64,000 nt of DNA from Candidatus Gastranaerophilales bacterium (GTDB taxonomy: Bacteria; Cyanobacteriota; Vampirovibrionia; Gastranaerophilales; Gastranaerophilaceae), in assembly GCA_944325185.1 (NCBI GenBank), contig CALUZA010000046.1, forward strand, positions 1 to 64,000, written 5' to 3'. Below the pieces are notes generated by a model. It did not search any database. It saw only the letters and a list, made by a program, of their open reading frames with translations, and was not told where the DNA came from. Shown one piece after another: positions 44,747 to 53,586 of this stretch (positions are counted from its first letter, which is position 1; each line of letters begins with the position of its first letter). Both the position numbers and the translations under genes were made by a program.

Positions 44747-45487
44747 ATGAGAATAATAGCTGAAAATCTTGTTAAAATATATGGGGACAGATCGGTTGTA
44801 AATGACGTTTCTTTTGATGTCAATAAAGGTGAAGTTGTAGGGCTTTTAGGTCCTAATGGGGCAGGTAAAACAACAACTTTTTATATGGTTGTCGGTCTTG
44901 TTAGAGCGAATGCCGGAAAAGTTTTTATTGAAGATGATGATAAAAATAGAACCGAAATAACACATCTTCCAATGAATGAAAGAGCTCGTCTTGGAATTGG
45001 CTATCTTCCGCAAGAGACTTCTATTTTTAGAAAATTAAATGTTGAAGATAATTTAAAACTTGTTCTTGAAATGAATGATAAATTAAATGAAGAACAAAAA
45101 AAGGAATTGCTTGAAAGTCTTTTAAGTGAATTTGGTGTGGCGAAATTAAGAACCGCTCCTTCTGTAGCTTTGTCAGGCGGTGAAAGAAGAAGGGTAGAAA
45201 TTGCAAGAGCGCTTGCTGCAACGCCTTCTTTTATACTTTTGGATGAACCTTTTACAGGTATTGACCCGATTGCAATAGGTGAAATTAAAGAAAATATATT
45301 TAAACTTGCTAAAGAAAAAAATATCGGCATTTTAATTACTGACCATAACCCGAAAGCAACTCTTTCAATTACGGATAGGGCAAATGTAATTTTTGACGGA
45401 AAAATTAAAATTTCGGGAAAATCTAAAGATGTTGCAGTTGACCCTGTAGCTAAAGAATTTTATCTGGGAAAAGATTTTGTACTCTAA
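44747..45487 (+). CDS. lptB: LPS export ABC transporter ATPase LptB
   Basis: The protein has 246 aa. Walker A GPNGAGKTT is at residues 35-43, GIGYLPQETSIFRKL is the LptB-specific Q-loop region, the signature is LSGGERRRVEIARAL and Walker B ILLDEPFTGID. It powers LPS movement from the inner membrane through the Lpt bridge, so the cell has an outer membrane with LPS-like lipid. A lptF/G permease follows 4 nt later. Confidence 0.95.
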   Translation: MRIIAENLVKIYGDRSVVNDVSFDVNKGEVVGLLGPNGAGKTTTFYMVVGLVRANAGKVFIEDDDKNRTEITHLPMNERARLGIGYLPQETSIFRKLNVEDNLKLVLEMNDKLNEEQKKELLESLLSEFGVAKLRTAPSVALSGGERRRVEIARALAATPSFILLDEPFTGIDPIAIGEIKENIFKLAKEKNIGILITDHNPKATLSITDRANVIFDGKIKISGKSKDVAVDPVAKEFYLGKDFVL

Positions 45488-45491
45488 AATT

Positions 45492-46619
45492 ATGGAACTT
45501 ATAAATAAAATTAAAAATTTTAAATTGAGCCTTTTGGATAAATTTATTTTAAGCCAAGTTATAGGCGCAACTATAGTTTGTTTAATTTTATTTATAATTG
45601 TTTGGATTGCACCTGAAACGCTTTTTAAGATAATAAAAAAAGTTTTAAATGACCATATAGGAATTTCGATGGCAATTAAATTGCTCATTTTAGAAATTCC
45701 AAAAGTTCTTGCAAAGGCAATACCTGTAGGTATTTTATTGGGTTCAATTTTCACTTTTGACAGACTTTCCAAAAATTCTGAACTTTCAATTTTAAGGGGT
45801 ATTGGAATATCATTTAATCGTATAATGCTTCCTGTTATATGTTTTGGATGTGTTTTGTCAGTATTTTGTTATATAGTAAATGATAAACTTGTTCCTATTG
45901 CAAGTCAAAAGCTTGGAGAATCCAAGGGCGGCGGAAGTCATTTTGTTTATATTGTTGAAAATCCTGATAAAACTCCCAAACAAAATATTATAGTTTCAAA
46001 TTTTAATCCGAAAACTATTTTTGATATTACGGTCATGAATTTTGCAAAGGAAGATTATACCGATGCTACAACATTTGACAGCATTGTTTTTGCACCTATT
46101 GCAACAAAACAAAAAAATTGTTGGATGTTAGAGGATGCTCTGATATACAAAATTGATGAAAATGGAATTTATAAAAAGATATTACACGAAGATTTTTATC
46201 CGATTTTACAAGAAAAAAACCAAGCTCAGGAAGTTTTTGATTTGATGTTAAATACCACAAGAAAAGAAAGAGTCTTTACTAATCATCAAATTTCAAAATA
46301 TGCGAAATTACTTAAAAAAGCTAATTTTTCTGATGAATACAGATATTTTAGAACAAAATTATACCAAAGATACTTACATCCTCTAACTTGCATTTTATTT
46401 GCAATTATAGGTTGTCTGTTGGGTTTTGCTCCGCCAAGATCTCAAAGACTTGTGGGTTTTACAATAGCTGTAGGTATGATATTCGGATATTACATAACAT
46501 TACCTTTCTTTGATTTGTTGGCGCAAAAGGGAGTTTTACCGTCTTTTATAGCTGCAGGACTTCCGATTATATTGTTTATAATATCTATTTTTATAATTAA
46601 AAAAGTGAAGGATTTGTAA
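45492..46619 (+). CDS. LptF/LptG-family LPS export permease
   Basis: The protein has 375 aa of the YjgP/YjgQ type: membrane helices at both ends (VIGATIVCLILFIIVWIA; LTCILFAIIGCLLGFAPP) and a central periplasmic domain. PVGILLGSIFTFDRLSKNSEL is the coupling region. Only one permease is present here, as in Cyanobacteria, where a homodimer may act or the partner lies elsewhere. The ATG at 45492 follows the lptB stop by 4 nt. The stop overlaps the next start as TAATG. Confidence 0.9.
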   Translation: MELINKIKNFKLSLLDKFILSQVIGATIVCLILFIIVWIAPETLFKIIKKVLNDHIGISMAIKLLILEIPKVLAKAIPVGILLGSIFTFDRLSKNSELSILRGIGISFNRIMLPVICFGCVLSVFCYIVNDKLVPIASQKLGESKGGGSHFVYIVENPDKTPKQNIIVSNFNPKTIFDITVMNFAKEDYTDATTFDSIVFAPIATKQKNCWMLEDALIYKIDENGIYKKILHEDFYPILQEKNQAQEVFDLMLNTTRKERVFTNHQISKYAKLLKKANFSDEYRYFRTKLYQRYLHPLTCILFAIIGCLLGFAPPRSQRLVGFTIAVGMIFGYYITLPFFDLLAQKGVLPSFIAAGLPIILFIISIFIIKKVKDL

Positions 46620-47431
46620 TGAAGAAAAAAATCATAAGTTCATTTTTATTGTTTTTGTTTGGATTTTTTTGTATTTTACCGGTTTATGCACAAGAAAAAA
46701 TTGATGTGATAAATGATGAAGTAGGAATTTGGATTTTTAAAATAAATACAAAAAAATATGGGGCAAAAATAAAGCCATATATTTCTAAAAATCTTGCAAC
46801 TCCTCAAAAAATATATGATGATAATTCTTTTGATTTGGTTGTAAATGGCGGATTTTATGATGTTAAAAATGGTAAAACGGTTTCATATGTGGTTATAGAT
46901 GGTGTTATGGAAGGAGATTTAGACCTCCATACTGATTTAACAGAATCTTTAAAAAAAGAAGGAAGGTATGATAAAGTTGCATCAAGAGCAGAATTAAGGA
47001 TTTTGGAAAATAAAAGACATAAATTAAAATTTGACATAAAAAGACACACAGACCCTGTTAAAAAAGGCTGGAAAATTAAACATTCTCTGCAAGCAGGTCC
47101 TATGTTTTACCCCACTATGGATTTAGTCGGAGAGGGGTTTGTTGTGTATGAAGATGATGTGGTAAGATCACAAAGCGCAGATATCTTAAAAAGACGAGAA
47201 AGAACGGTAATCGGTTTAAAGGGTAAATATTTATACATTGTTATTTTTACAAAAGATCATAAAGTTGACATAATAGAGTTAAAAAAATTCATGGAAGAAA
47301 AGCTTAAAATTGATAAAGCAATGGCATTTGACGGCGGTATTTCTACAGCAATTAACTCTAAAAATATTTCAATAGGTTCTATTGGAAAATATCAAAGAAA
47401 AGTTAAATCATTCTTGGTTATTGAAAGGTAA
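46619..47431 (+). CDS. Phosphodiester glycosidase (NAGPA-domain) protein
   Basis: The protein has 270 aa. A signal peptide (ending PVYAQ) precedes a domain with NGGFYDVKNGK, ERTVIGLKGKYLYIV and AMAFDGGISTAI, matching the NAGPA family, which removes GlcNAc from phosphodiester links. In bacteria members act on cell-surface glycans or teichoic-type polymers. Coupling to the LPS permease suggests envelope polysaccharide processing in the periplasm (inference). Confidence 0.85.
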   Translation: MKKKIISSFLLFLFGFFCILPVYAQEKIDVINDEVGIWIFKINTKKYGAKIKPYISKNLATPQKIYDDNSFDLVVNGGFYDVKNGKTVSYVVIDGVMEGDLDLHTDLTESLKKEGRYDKVASRAELRILENKRHKLKFDIKRHTDPVKKGWKIKHSLQAGPMFYPTMDLVGEGFVVYEDDVVRSQSADILKRRERTVIGLKGKYLYIVIFTKDHKVDIIELKKFMEEKLKIDKAMAFDGGISTAINSKNISIGSIGKYQRKVKSFLVIER

Positions 47432-47436
47432 AAAAA

Positions 47437-47883
47437 ATGAAGTTGGGAAAAATTAATTTTTGCAAAATAAGAAAAATTACCGCTATTGAGATAACTACAA
47501 TAATGTTAGCTTGCATAGCTTTGGGAGTGTATTATTCTCCTAATTTTATGCATAAACAGGAAGTATTAAAATCTGCTAAAATTAAAGCCGATAATGCTAT
47601 CTTTACTTCAAAAGCGCTTGAAGAATTTGCAAAAAATAAATCTGCTAAATCTTCTGAAATTGCACAAAAAATATCTGATGAACTAAATTCAACAAGCATT
47701 AATCCCTATAATAAAAAAGCCCCCGCTTATACTTTTGAGGTTAATTGTAAGGGTTGTAACAGTGTTGAATATGATGATAATTTAAGCATGATTATTTTAA
47801 CGACATATAATAAAAAAGGTGAACTTATTGCAAGAACCGTAATAAAACCTCCGTCTTTTGTTACATATACAAAAGAAGATTAA
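47437..47883 (+). CDS. Uncharacterised single-pass, pilin-like protein
   Basis: The protein has 148 aa. The N-terminus has a basic stretch then a hydrophobic helix beginning TAIEITTIMLACIALGVYY with a Glu at its start, resembling the pilin helix, but without a clear G/A-F cleavage site. The Asn-Pro-Tyr segment (INPYNKKAPAYTF) is also seen in pseudopilins. One CKGC pair may bridge. It follows the NAGPA gene by 5 nt, so probably operonic. The pilin link is tentative. Confidence 0.55.
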   Translation: MKLGKINFCKIRKITAIEITTIMLACIALGVYYSPNFMHKQEVLKSAKIKADNAIFTSKALEEFAKNKSAKSSEIAQKISDELNSTSINPYNKKAPAYTFEVNCKGCNSVEYDDNLSMIILTTYNKKGELIARTVIKPPSFVTYTKED

Positions 47884-47925
47884 TTTTTTATTTTATGTTA
47901 TTTTTATTCTGTAAGGAGACAAATT

Positions 47926-48399
47926 ATGGTAAATGTTTTTGAAGGAAATTTATATTCGGAAAATGATGATAAATATTGTATCGTTATTTCGAGATTTAAT
48001 GATTTTATAGGCACTAAACTTTTAGAAGGTGCGATTGATACTTTTAAAAGATTGAATGTTAAAGAAGAAAATATAGATGTGATATGGACCCCCGGAGCTT
48101 TTGAAATTCCTCTTACGGCTTCTTATGCAGCTAAATCAAAAAAATATTCTGCAATTTGTGCTCTTGGAGCAATTATTAAAGGCTCAACAGATCATTATGA
48201 CTATGTTTGTGCTGAACTTTCAAAAGGTATTGCTTCGGTTTCCTTAAATACGGGTGTTCCTGTTTTATTTGGGGTTTTAACGGTTGATACAATTGAACAA
48301 GCAATCGAAAGAGCCGGTTCAAAAGCAGGAAACAAAGGTGCTGAATGTGCTAAGGCAGCTATAGAAATGACAAACGTTTTAAAAAAAATCAATCTTTAG
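47926..48399 (+). CDS. ribH: Lumazine synthase RibH
   Basis: The protein has 157 aa. The catalytic region [17 protein letters not shown] holds the active His; [17 protein letters not shown] and [11 protein letters not shown] complete the site. It condenses the ribityl-pyrimidine with dihydroxybutanone phosphate in riboflavin synthesis and forms icosahedral or pentameric shells. It stands apart from other rib genes, and no FMN riboswitch is visible upstream. AAGGAG precedes the ATG. Confidence 0.96.
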   Translation: MVNVFEGNLYSENDDKYCIVISRFNDFIGTKLLEGAIDTFKRLNVKEENIDVIWTPGAFEIPLTASYAAKSKKYSAICALGAIIKGSTDHYDYVCAELSKGIASVSLNTGVPVLFGVLTVDTIEQAIERAGSKAGNKGAECAKAAIEMTNVLKKINL

Positions 48400-48509
48400 A
48401 TTAATATAAAATTACCCGAAAGCAACCTTGGGATTAATGCCCTATCTGAATAAAACAAATACATTATTAGTATAGACTTTTATTTAGATTGATGGGAGAG
48501 TATTCGGGA
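48400..48509 (+). other. Intergenic leader with a GC-richer core
   Basis: Between ribH and the next gene, 48411-48450 is visibly richer in G and C than its surroundings (ACCCGAAAGCAACC, then TTGGGATTAATGCCC), and a short GGG/CCC hairpin is possible. It matches no riboswitch class that I can recall. GGGAGAG at 48494-48500 is the ribosome site of the next gene. Confidence 0.35.
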
Positions 48510-49673
48510 ATGAGTTCCTTTAAATTAAAAGCTTGTATTTTAACGACTGTATTTTTGTTTTGTATTTCATATTTACCTGCTATTGCACAAGAAAATATAA
48601 TTTCTTCGGTAGTGATTTCTAAATCGAAAGAAAAACCAAATGCGTATGAATTGAATATTGATTCAACTGAAGTAGTTGATTATAAAATTAACACTGATGA
48701 AGAAGGTGTGTATTTTGATCTCAAAAATTCAACACTAGCAGAAGACATTGGAACTGTTTATGATGATGTTTCAAATATTGATAATGTAGTAATTAAACAG
48801 TTGAACAACAATAAAGTAAGAATTTATGTTAAAGGAAAAGATGCTAAAAATACGGAATTAGTTTTTGTAAATTCATTGTTTGAAACATCAAAAGATAATT
48901 CTAAAAAAATTGTTATAAATCGTCCTATTAGTGAATATCAGCCTACTAATCATTTGAATGATTTGGATAGCGAAGAAGATATACAAGATTGGAGCGATAA
49001 TTCTTTTAATTTTTCTCATTTAATAGCTGAATTATTATCAAATATTAAACAAGGTTCAATGGGAATTATATTGATATTTTTATCTATTTTTGCAGCAGGT
49101 GCGGTAGTTATTAAGAATTTAGCCGCTAAGATTTCTCAAGATAGAGAGCCTTTAATTGGTTTAAATTCTTCTAAAATATCAAATAATAATGAACTGCAAA
49201 GTGTTTCAAACAGAATGGAAGCGCTGAAAAATGCTCAAAGTGAATTAAATAAAGCGCATCAAAAATATCAAAACTATTTACAAAATAAATACAAAAACGT
49301 TAATAAAGAAAAAACTAATCCTATTAATATTGATTCCATAAAGAAAGGAATAGCTCTGAGTCAATACCAAAAGAGCACTCAAAATCCTTATTTAAATCAA
49401 GAAGTAATAAAAATTAATAAAGATTTTACCAATACTATTCCACAAGGAAATTTTCAAATTCCGCCAAGACCTAAAAAAACTGTTCAAAGCGATTTTTCAA
49501 GCCCTTATATTCAAAGAAAAAATAATAAAATTAACTACACTCCAAAAACAAATGAAAAATCAAGTTCAACAAAATTTTTGGAATCAGTTACAAAAATATA
49601 TGAGCAATCCGGAAGGAAGGATCTTGCAACAGGATTAAAAAATTCTATTTCAAAAGCAAAACAATCAATTTAA
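48510..49673 (+). CDS. Exported single-pass protein with possible AMIN-like domain
   Basis: The protein has 387 aa from the ATG at 48510 (GGGAGAG 9 nt upstream; ATG at 48492 is an alternative). A signal peptide ends near YLPAIAQE. Residues 20-125 are beta-rich (AYELNIDSTEVVDYKI, VRIYVKGKD) and recall AMIN domains of envelope proteins such as PilQ. A membrane helix (GSMGIILIFLSIFAAGAVVI) follows at about 185, then a basic, Gln/Asn-rich cytoplasmic tail. Function unknown. Confidence 0.6.
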   Translation: MSSFKLKACILTTVFLFCISYLPAIAQENIISSVVISKSKEKPNAYELNIDSTEVVDYKINTDEEGVYFDLKNSTLAEDIGTVYDDVSNIDNVVIKQLNNNKVRIYVKGKDAKNTELVFVNSLFETSKDNSKKIVINRPISEYQPTNHLNDLDSEEDIQDWSDNSFNFSHLIAELLSNIKQGSMGIILIFLSIFAAGAVVIKNLAAKISQDREPLIGLNSSKISNNNELQSVSNRMEALKNAQSELNKAHQKYQNYLQNKYKNVNKEKTNPINIDSIKKGIALSQYQKSTQNPYLNQEVIKINKDFTNTIPQGNFQIPPRPKKTVQSDFSSPYIQRKNNKINYTPKTNEKSSSTKFLESVTKIYEQSGRKDLATGLKNSISKAKQSI

Positions 49674-49694
49674 TATAATACTCAACCAATAAAT

Positions 49695-49724
49695 GCCTCT
49701 TTAATAAAGAGGCTTCTTTTTATT
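49695..49724 (+). terminator. Terminator
   Basis: A stem GCCTCTTT with AAAGAGGC (49695-49702 with 49706-49713) has a 3-nt loop and is followed by a T-rich tail. Confidence 0.85.
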
Positions 49725-49773
49725 TTGCTAGACTAGAATATGACTTTTTCGTATAATTAATTTAGGTTGAATT

Positions 49774-50778
49774 ATGGCATCGAATGTATATACTAAAAAT
49801 GAAATATTACAGAGTTTAGCTTCAAAGGGTTATTTTATAGACGCTTATACGCTTGACACTTTTTTTGAAAAGTGGCGCATTGAAGCTATTTTTGAAGATG
49901 AACAAGGAAGCGAATTTTATGATAAGAACGCTTTGGATTTAGTGTTAAAAAATCTATTTAGCGCTAAAAATGAGCCTGAAAAAAAAGAAGAAGAAATAAC
50001 CCCAAAAGAGCAAGAAAATGATACTCAACCTGAAATCGAACAGCAAAATGTCATAAACCAGCCTGCAGTTGAAGAAAATCTTCAAATAAAAGAAGAAAAA
50101 TTAAAAATAGATGATAGCGCAACAGAAAATTTATTAAATAATATAAAGCTTTCTGACGGTACTCCATTGATTGAAAAGATACAAGAAAGCCCCGACTTTG
50201 ATGCCGCTGTTCAACCTATGCCCCAAATGGAAGTTCCAAAAATTCAAATTGAAGAAGATAAACCTCAAAATGCTCAGCCGGGGATTTTGGAAAGTGCTAT
50301 GCAATCTGCTCAAAAAGATTTAAATTCTCAAATAAATGAAATGCCTGCACCTCAAATAATCCCGCCCCAAGAAGATAATGGGGATTTTGATGATATAAGT
50401 TTATTATCCGAGTCTTTGGAAGCACAAGAAAAATTTAGGCAATATGTTGTATCTGAACTTGTCAAAAAAAATGTTGATTTAAATCCTAAAAATAATGAAT
50501 TTAAACTTGATATTTCGGAAAGAACATTAAGTATGATAGCTCGCACAATGGCAAAAAAAATAGCCAAACATGTGAATACTATTTTCTCGGCTGATGCAAA
50601 AAATGCTGCGCAATTAGAAAATGTTAAGGAAGAAAATAAAAAACTTACTCAAAAAGCACGTGAATTAGAAGAACAAAATCGAAAATTAAGATTACTTCTT
50701 GCAGAATCAAATAAAAATTTAAATTCATACAAGCCAAGCATTTTTGGTTTATATAAAAAAGTAAACCCTAATAAATAA
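49774..50778 (+). CDS. Uncharacterised acidic protein with coiled-coil
   Basis: The protein has 334 aa. Residues 1-65 form a small globular domain (YTKNEILQSLASKGYFIDAYTLDTF split by context). Residues 70-210 are disordered, rich in E, Q and P. A conserved-looking helical domain (FRQYVVSELVKKNVDLNP) and a C-terminal coiled-coil (about 280-315) end the protein. No signal peptide or membrane helix. TATAAT at 49753-49758 may be its promoter. It precedes rseP by 17 nt. Function not recognised. Confidence 0.6.
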   Translation: MASNVYTKNEILQSLASKGYFIDAYTLDTFFEKWRIEAIFEDEQGSEFYDKNALDLVLKNLFSAKNEPEKKEEEITPKEQENDTQPEIEQQNVINQPAVEENLQIKEEKLKIDDSATENLLNNIKLSDGTPLIEKIQESPDFDAAVQPMPQMEVPKIQIEEDKPQNAQPGILESAMQSAQKDLNSQINEMPAPQIIPPQEDNGDFDDISLLSESLEAQEKFRQYVVSELVKKNVDLNPKNNEFKLDISERTLSMIARTMAKKIAKHVNTIFSADAKNAAQLENVKEENKKLTQKARELEEQNRKLRLLLAESNKNLNSYKPSIFGLYKKVNPNK

Positions 50779-50795
50779 AAACTAAAAGGAGCAAA

Positions 50796-52199
50796 ATGAA
50801 TCAACTAATAATGATTTTACTTATAAGTTTACTTATTTTAGTTCATGAAATAGGACATTTCGTTGCGGCTAAAATTTTCAAAGTTAAAGTGGTTCGTTTT
50901 GGAATTGGAATGCCGATAGGACCATCTTGGAAGCTTTTTAGATGGAATGATACAGTATTTTATTTGCATGCATTTTTATTTGGCGGGTATGTTTCTTTTG
51001 CAGAAGCAGAATCAGAAAATCCGGAGAATGAATCTGAAGCAAATAAGGAAAATGTTGATGAAACTTTGCCTAAAGATTCCCCCGAATTGTATGATAATAA
51101 AACAATTGCGCAAAAATTGATAATTGTTTCGGCGGGAGTTATTATGAATATTGTTTTTGCGGTTGCTCTTGTAATTTTTGCAGCGGCATATTTTCATAAA
51201 CTTCCTGCTTCAATTCAGAATATATATGTAGATAGTTTTTCAAATAAAATAACTTCAAATATTGAAAAATCAGGAATTATTAAAGGTGATAAATTTTTAA
51301 AAGTAAATGATAAAAAGATTAATTCTTTATATCAGTTAACCTTTTTTGCAAAAAATTCAAAATTATTTGATGATTATGCTCAAGAAAATTTGATTGAAGA
51401 AAATTTAAAAGAATTAAAAAAATTAAATCCTAATATAAGTGAAGAAATAAAAGCAGGAACTACCATTTATTTGCCTGCAATTAAAGCTGAAAAACCTTTG
51501 GAAATAAATGAAAATGTTTTAAAGGGACTTGAAAAATATAAAAAAGACGGCATTGAGCTTACAAAAACACAAATTGAATTAAGAGATGAGCTGTATAATA
51601 AAAAAGCTTATAAATTTACAAATCCTATAACTTTAAATGATGTTGCAACTGCTCTTTCGGATACTTATAAACCTATGAGCATTACTGTTTTAAGAAATAA
51701 TAAAGAAATAGTCTTTAATAATATCATTACAAATAAAGATGGAATGCTTGGCGTAATGTTAAAAATTGAAGATGTATATACTGAAACAAAAACCCCAAAA
51801 CAAATTGTCTTAAAGTCAATTAACTATATTTATACAACTACAACAACAATGTTATATAGCTTATGGCAGTTAATTACAGGTAAAGTTTCTGCTTCTGATA
51901 TGCATGGAGTTATTGCGGTTGTGAAAGTGGGCGGAGATATAATTGCTTCAAAAGGAATGTTAAACGGTATTCTTTTGACTGCTATGATTAGTATAAATCT
52001 AGCAATTATGAATTTTCTTCCCATACCTGCGCTTGATGGCGGGCATGTTATGTTTTTATTAATTGAAAAGTTTACAGGTAAAAAACCCGACAGGGAATTG
52101 AGTGAAAAAATTAATAACTTTTTCTTTATTTTATTAATAATTTTAATGGTGAGCATTTGTTACAACGATATTTTTGCTCTAATTACGAAAAAATTGTAA
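50796..52199 (+). CDS. rseP: Site-2 (RseP/MmpA-type) intramembrane metalloprotease
   Basis: The protein has 467 aa. The zinc motif H17-E18-x2-H21 sits in the first helix (LVHEIGHFVAAK), and the third ligand D414 lies in PIPALDGGHV. One PDZ-like region lies between. The central periplasmic part is enlarged: an insert around 195-285 contains LKELKKLNPNISEEIKAG then TTIYLP, which resembles the second half of a LysM motif. The family cuts membrane-bound anti-sigma factors or signal peptides. ATG with AAAGGAGC upstream. Confidence 0.92.
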   Translation: MNQLIMILLISLLILVHEIGHFVAAKIFKVKVVRFGIGMPIGPSWKLFRWNDTVFYLHAFLFGGYVSFAEAESENPENESEANKENVDETLPKDSPELYDNKTIAQKLIIVSAGVIMNIVFAVALVIFAAAYFHKLPASIQNIYVDSFSNKITSNIEKSGIIKGDKFLKVNDKKINSLYQLTFFAKNSKLFDDYAQENLIEENLKELKKLNPNISEEIKAGTTIYLPAIKAEKPLEINENVLKGLEKYKKDGIELTKTQIELRDELYNKKAYKFTNPITLNDVATALSDTYKPMSITVLRNNKEIVFNNIITNKDGMLGVMLKIEDVYTETKTPKQIVLKSINYIYTTTTTMLYSLWQLITGKVSASDMHGVIAVVKVGGDIIASKGMLNGILLTAMISINLAIMNFLPIPALDGGHVMFLLIEKFTGKKPDRELSEKINNFFFILLIILMVSICYNDIFALITKKL

Positions 52200-52275
52200 T
52201 TAAATTAAAAGTGCATTTTTAATTTTTTTCTGTTAAAATCGAAACATAGTATAGAGAGATTGTTACAAGAAGATA

Positions 52276-53586
52276 ATGAAAGAAAGAATAGCTTTATTAA
52301 TTATAATTTCGTTTCTTATCGCTTTTTTAGTTATTTTTCAAAACTATTTTAATACAATGTGGGCGATTATCTTTTTAATAGGATTTATGTTCCTATATGC
52401 GTTTTATATGTATCTTGCAACTAAATATCGCAAAAGAAAGTTAAAAAAATGTCCCCCTGTTGTAGATTGCACTTATCATCCCTTTGTTTCCATTTTAATT
52501 CCTTGCCATAATGAACATGAGGTTATTGAAAAAACTGCTTTAAATATTTTAAATCTTGATTATAAAGATTTTGAAATAATTTTAATTGATGATAGATCAA
52601 GCGATAATACAGCAGAAATCATACATAAACTTTCAGAAAAATACGATAAAATCAAAACTTTAATAAGATTAGAAGATGCCACTGCCGGAAAGTCTGCGGT
52701 TTTAAATGACGCAATGAAAATTGCAAAAGGTGAAGCAATACTTGTTTTTGATGCAGATGCAAAAGTTGAAAGCGATTTTTTGTCAAAAATGGTTGTAGCA
52801 CTTGCTCCTGCTGATGTTGGAGCTGTGCAAGCACAAAAAGTAATTATAAATGCAAGACAAAATTTCTTAACTGAATGCCAATATAATGAATATATTTTAG
52901 ATACCTATTTGCAAGCAGGTAGAGATGCTGTAAGAGGCGCAGTTGAATTAAGAGGAAACGGCGAACTTATTAAAAGACAGGCCCTAAAAAGCATTAACGG
53001 TTGGAACGAAGATACAATAACCGACGATCTTGATATGTCTACGAGGTTACATGTAAAAGGTTGGGATATTCGTTTTTGTCCTGAAATTAAAGTATATGAA
53101 GAAGGGGTTATTACATTTTCCGCTTTAATTCGCCAAAGAAGAAGATGGGTTGAAGGTTCAATAAGAAGATATTTAGAATATGCAAAAGACGTCTTTACTT
53201 CAAGGGACATGTCCCTTAGAGTCGGTTTTGATTTAATTGCATATATTACAGAATTTTTGCTCCCCTTTTGGTTGATTGCAGAAATTATAATCCAAGCTTT
53301 CCATTTTGTTAAAGGGTACCAAAATAGTATATTGTCATCAATAATAGTGGTTTTTGCAACCGGAATATTTTTTACTTGCGGATTTATATATAGTTTAAGA
53401 AAATATTCGCACTACGGTTTTTGGCGTTCTTGTTATGAAGCAATTGTAACTTCAATATATTTCATTACAATTTGGTTTCCTATTGCAATGTTCATTATTT
53501 TTAAAATTATTTTTACAAAAAAAACAATGGACTGGGGTAAAACGCAACATGGCGTTGCTACAGTCAGCATAGAAGGAATAGAATAA
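52276..53586 (+). CDS. Processive family 2 glycosyltransferase (PgaC-like)
   Basis: The protein has 436 aa. Two membrane helices at the N-terminus are followed by a GT-A domain with ILIDDRSSDNT, VFDADAKVE, TDDLDMSTRL and the QxxRW-type motif RQRRRWVEGS that marks processive enzymes such as cellulose, chitin or poly-GlcNAc synthases. Further C-terminal helices form the channel. It likely makes an exported polysaccharide. Its stop overlaps murC as TAATG, linking it with peptidoglycan genes. Confidence 0.9.
   Translation: MKERIALLIIISFLIAFLVIFQNYFNTMWAIIFLIGFMFLYAFYMYLATKYRKRKLKKCPPVVDCTYHPFVSILIPCHNEHEVIEKTALNILNLDYKDFEIILIDDRSSDNTAEIIHKLSEKYDKIKTLIRLEDATAGKSAVLNDAMKIAKGEAILVFDADAKVESDFLSKMVVALAPADVGAVQAQKVIINARQNFLTECQYNEYILDTYLQAGRDAVRGAVELRGNGELIKRQALKSINGWNEDTITDDLDMSTRLHVKGWDIRFCPEIKVYEEGVITFSALIRQRRRWVEGSIRRYLEYAKDVFTSRDMSLRVGFDLIAYITEFLLPFWLIAEIIIQAFHFVKGYQNSILSSIIVVFATGIFFTCGFIYSLRKYSHYGFWRSCYEAIVTSIYFITIWFPIAMFIIFKIIFTKKTMDWGKTQHGVATVSIEGIE

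Noticed and set aside
47884-47925. FMN riboswitch before ribH
   Set aside because: The 42-nt gap is too short and has none of the conserved RFN sequence.
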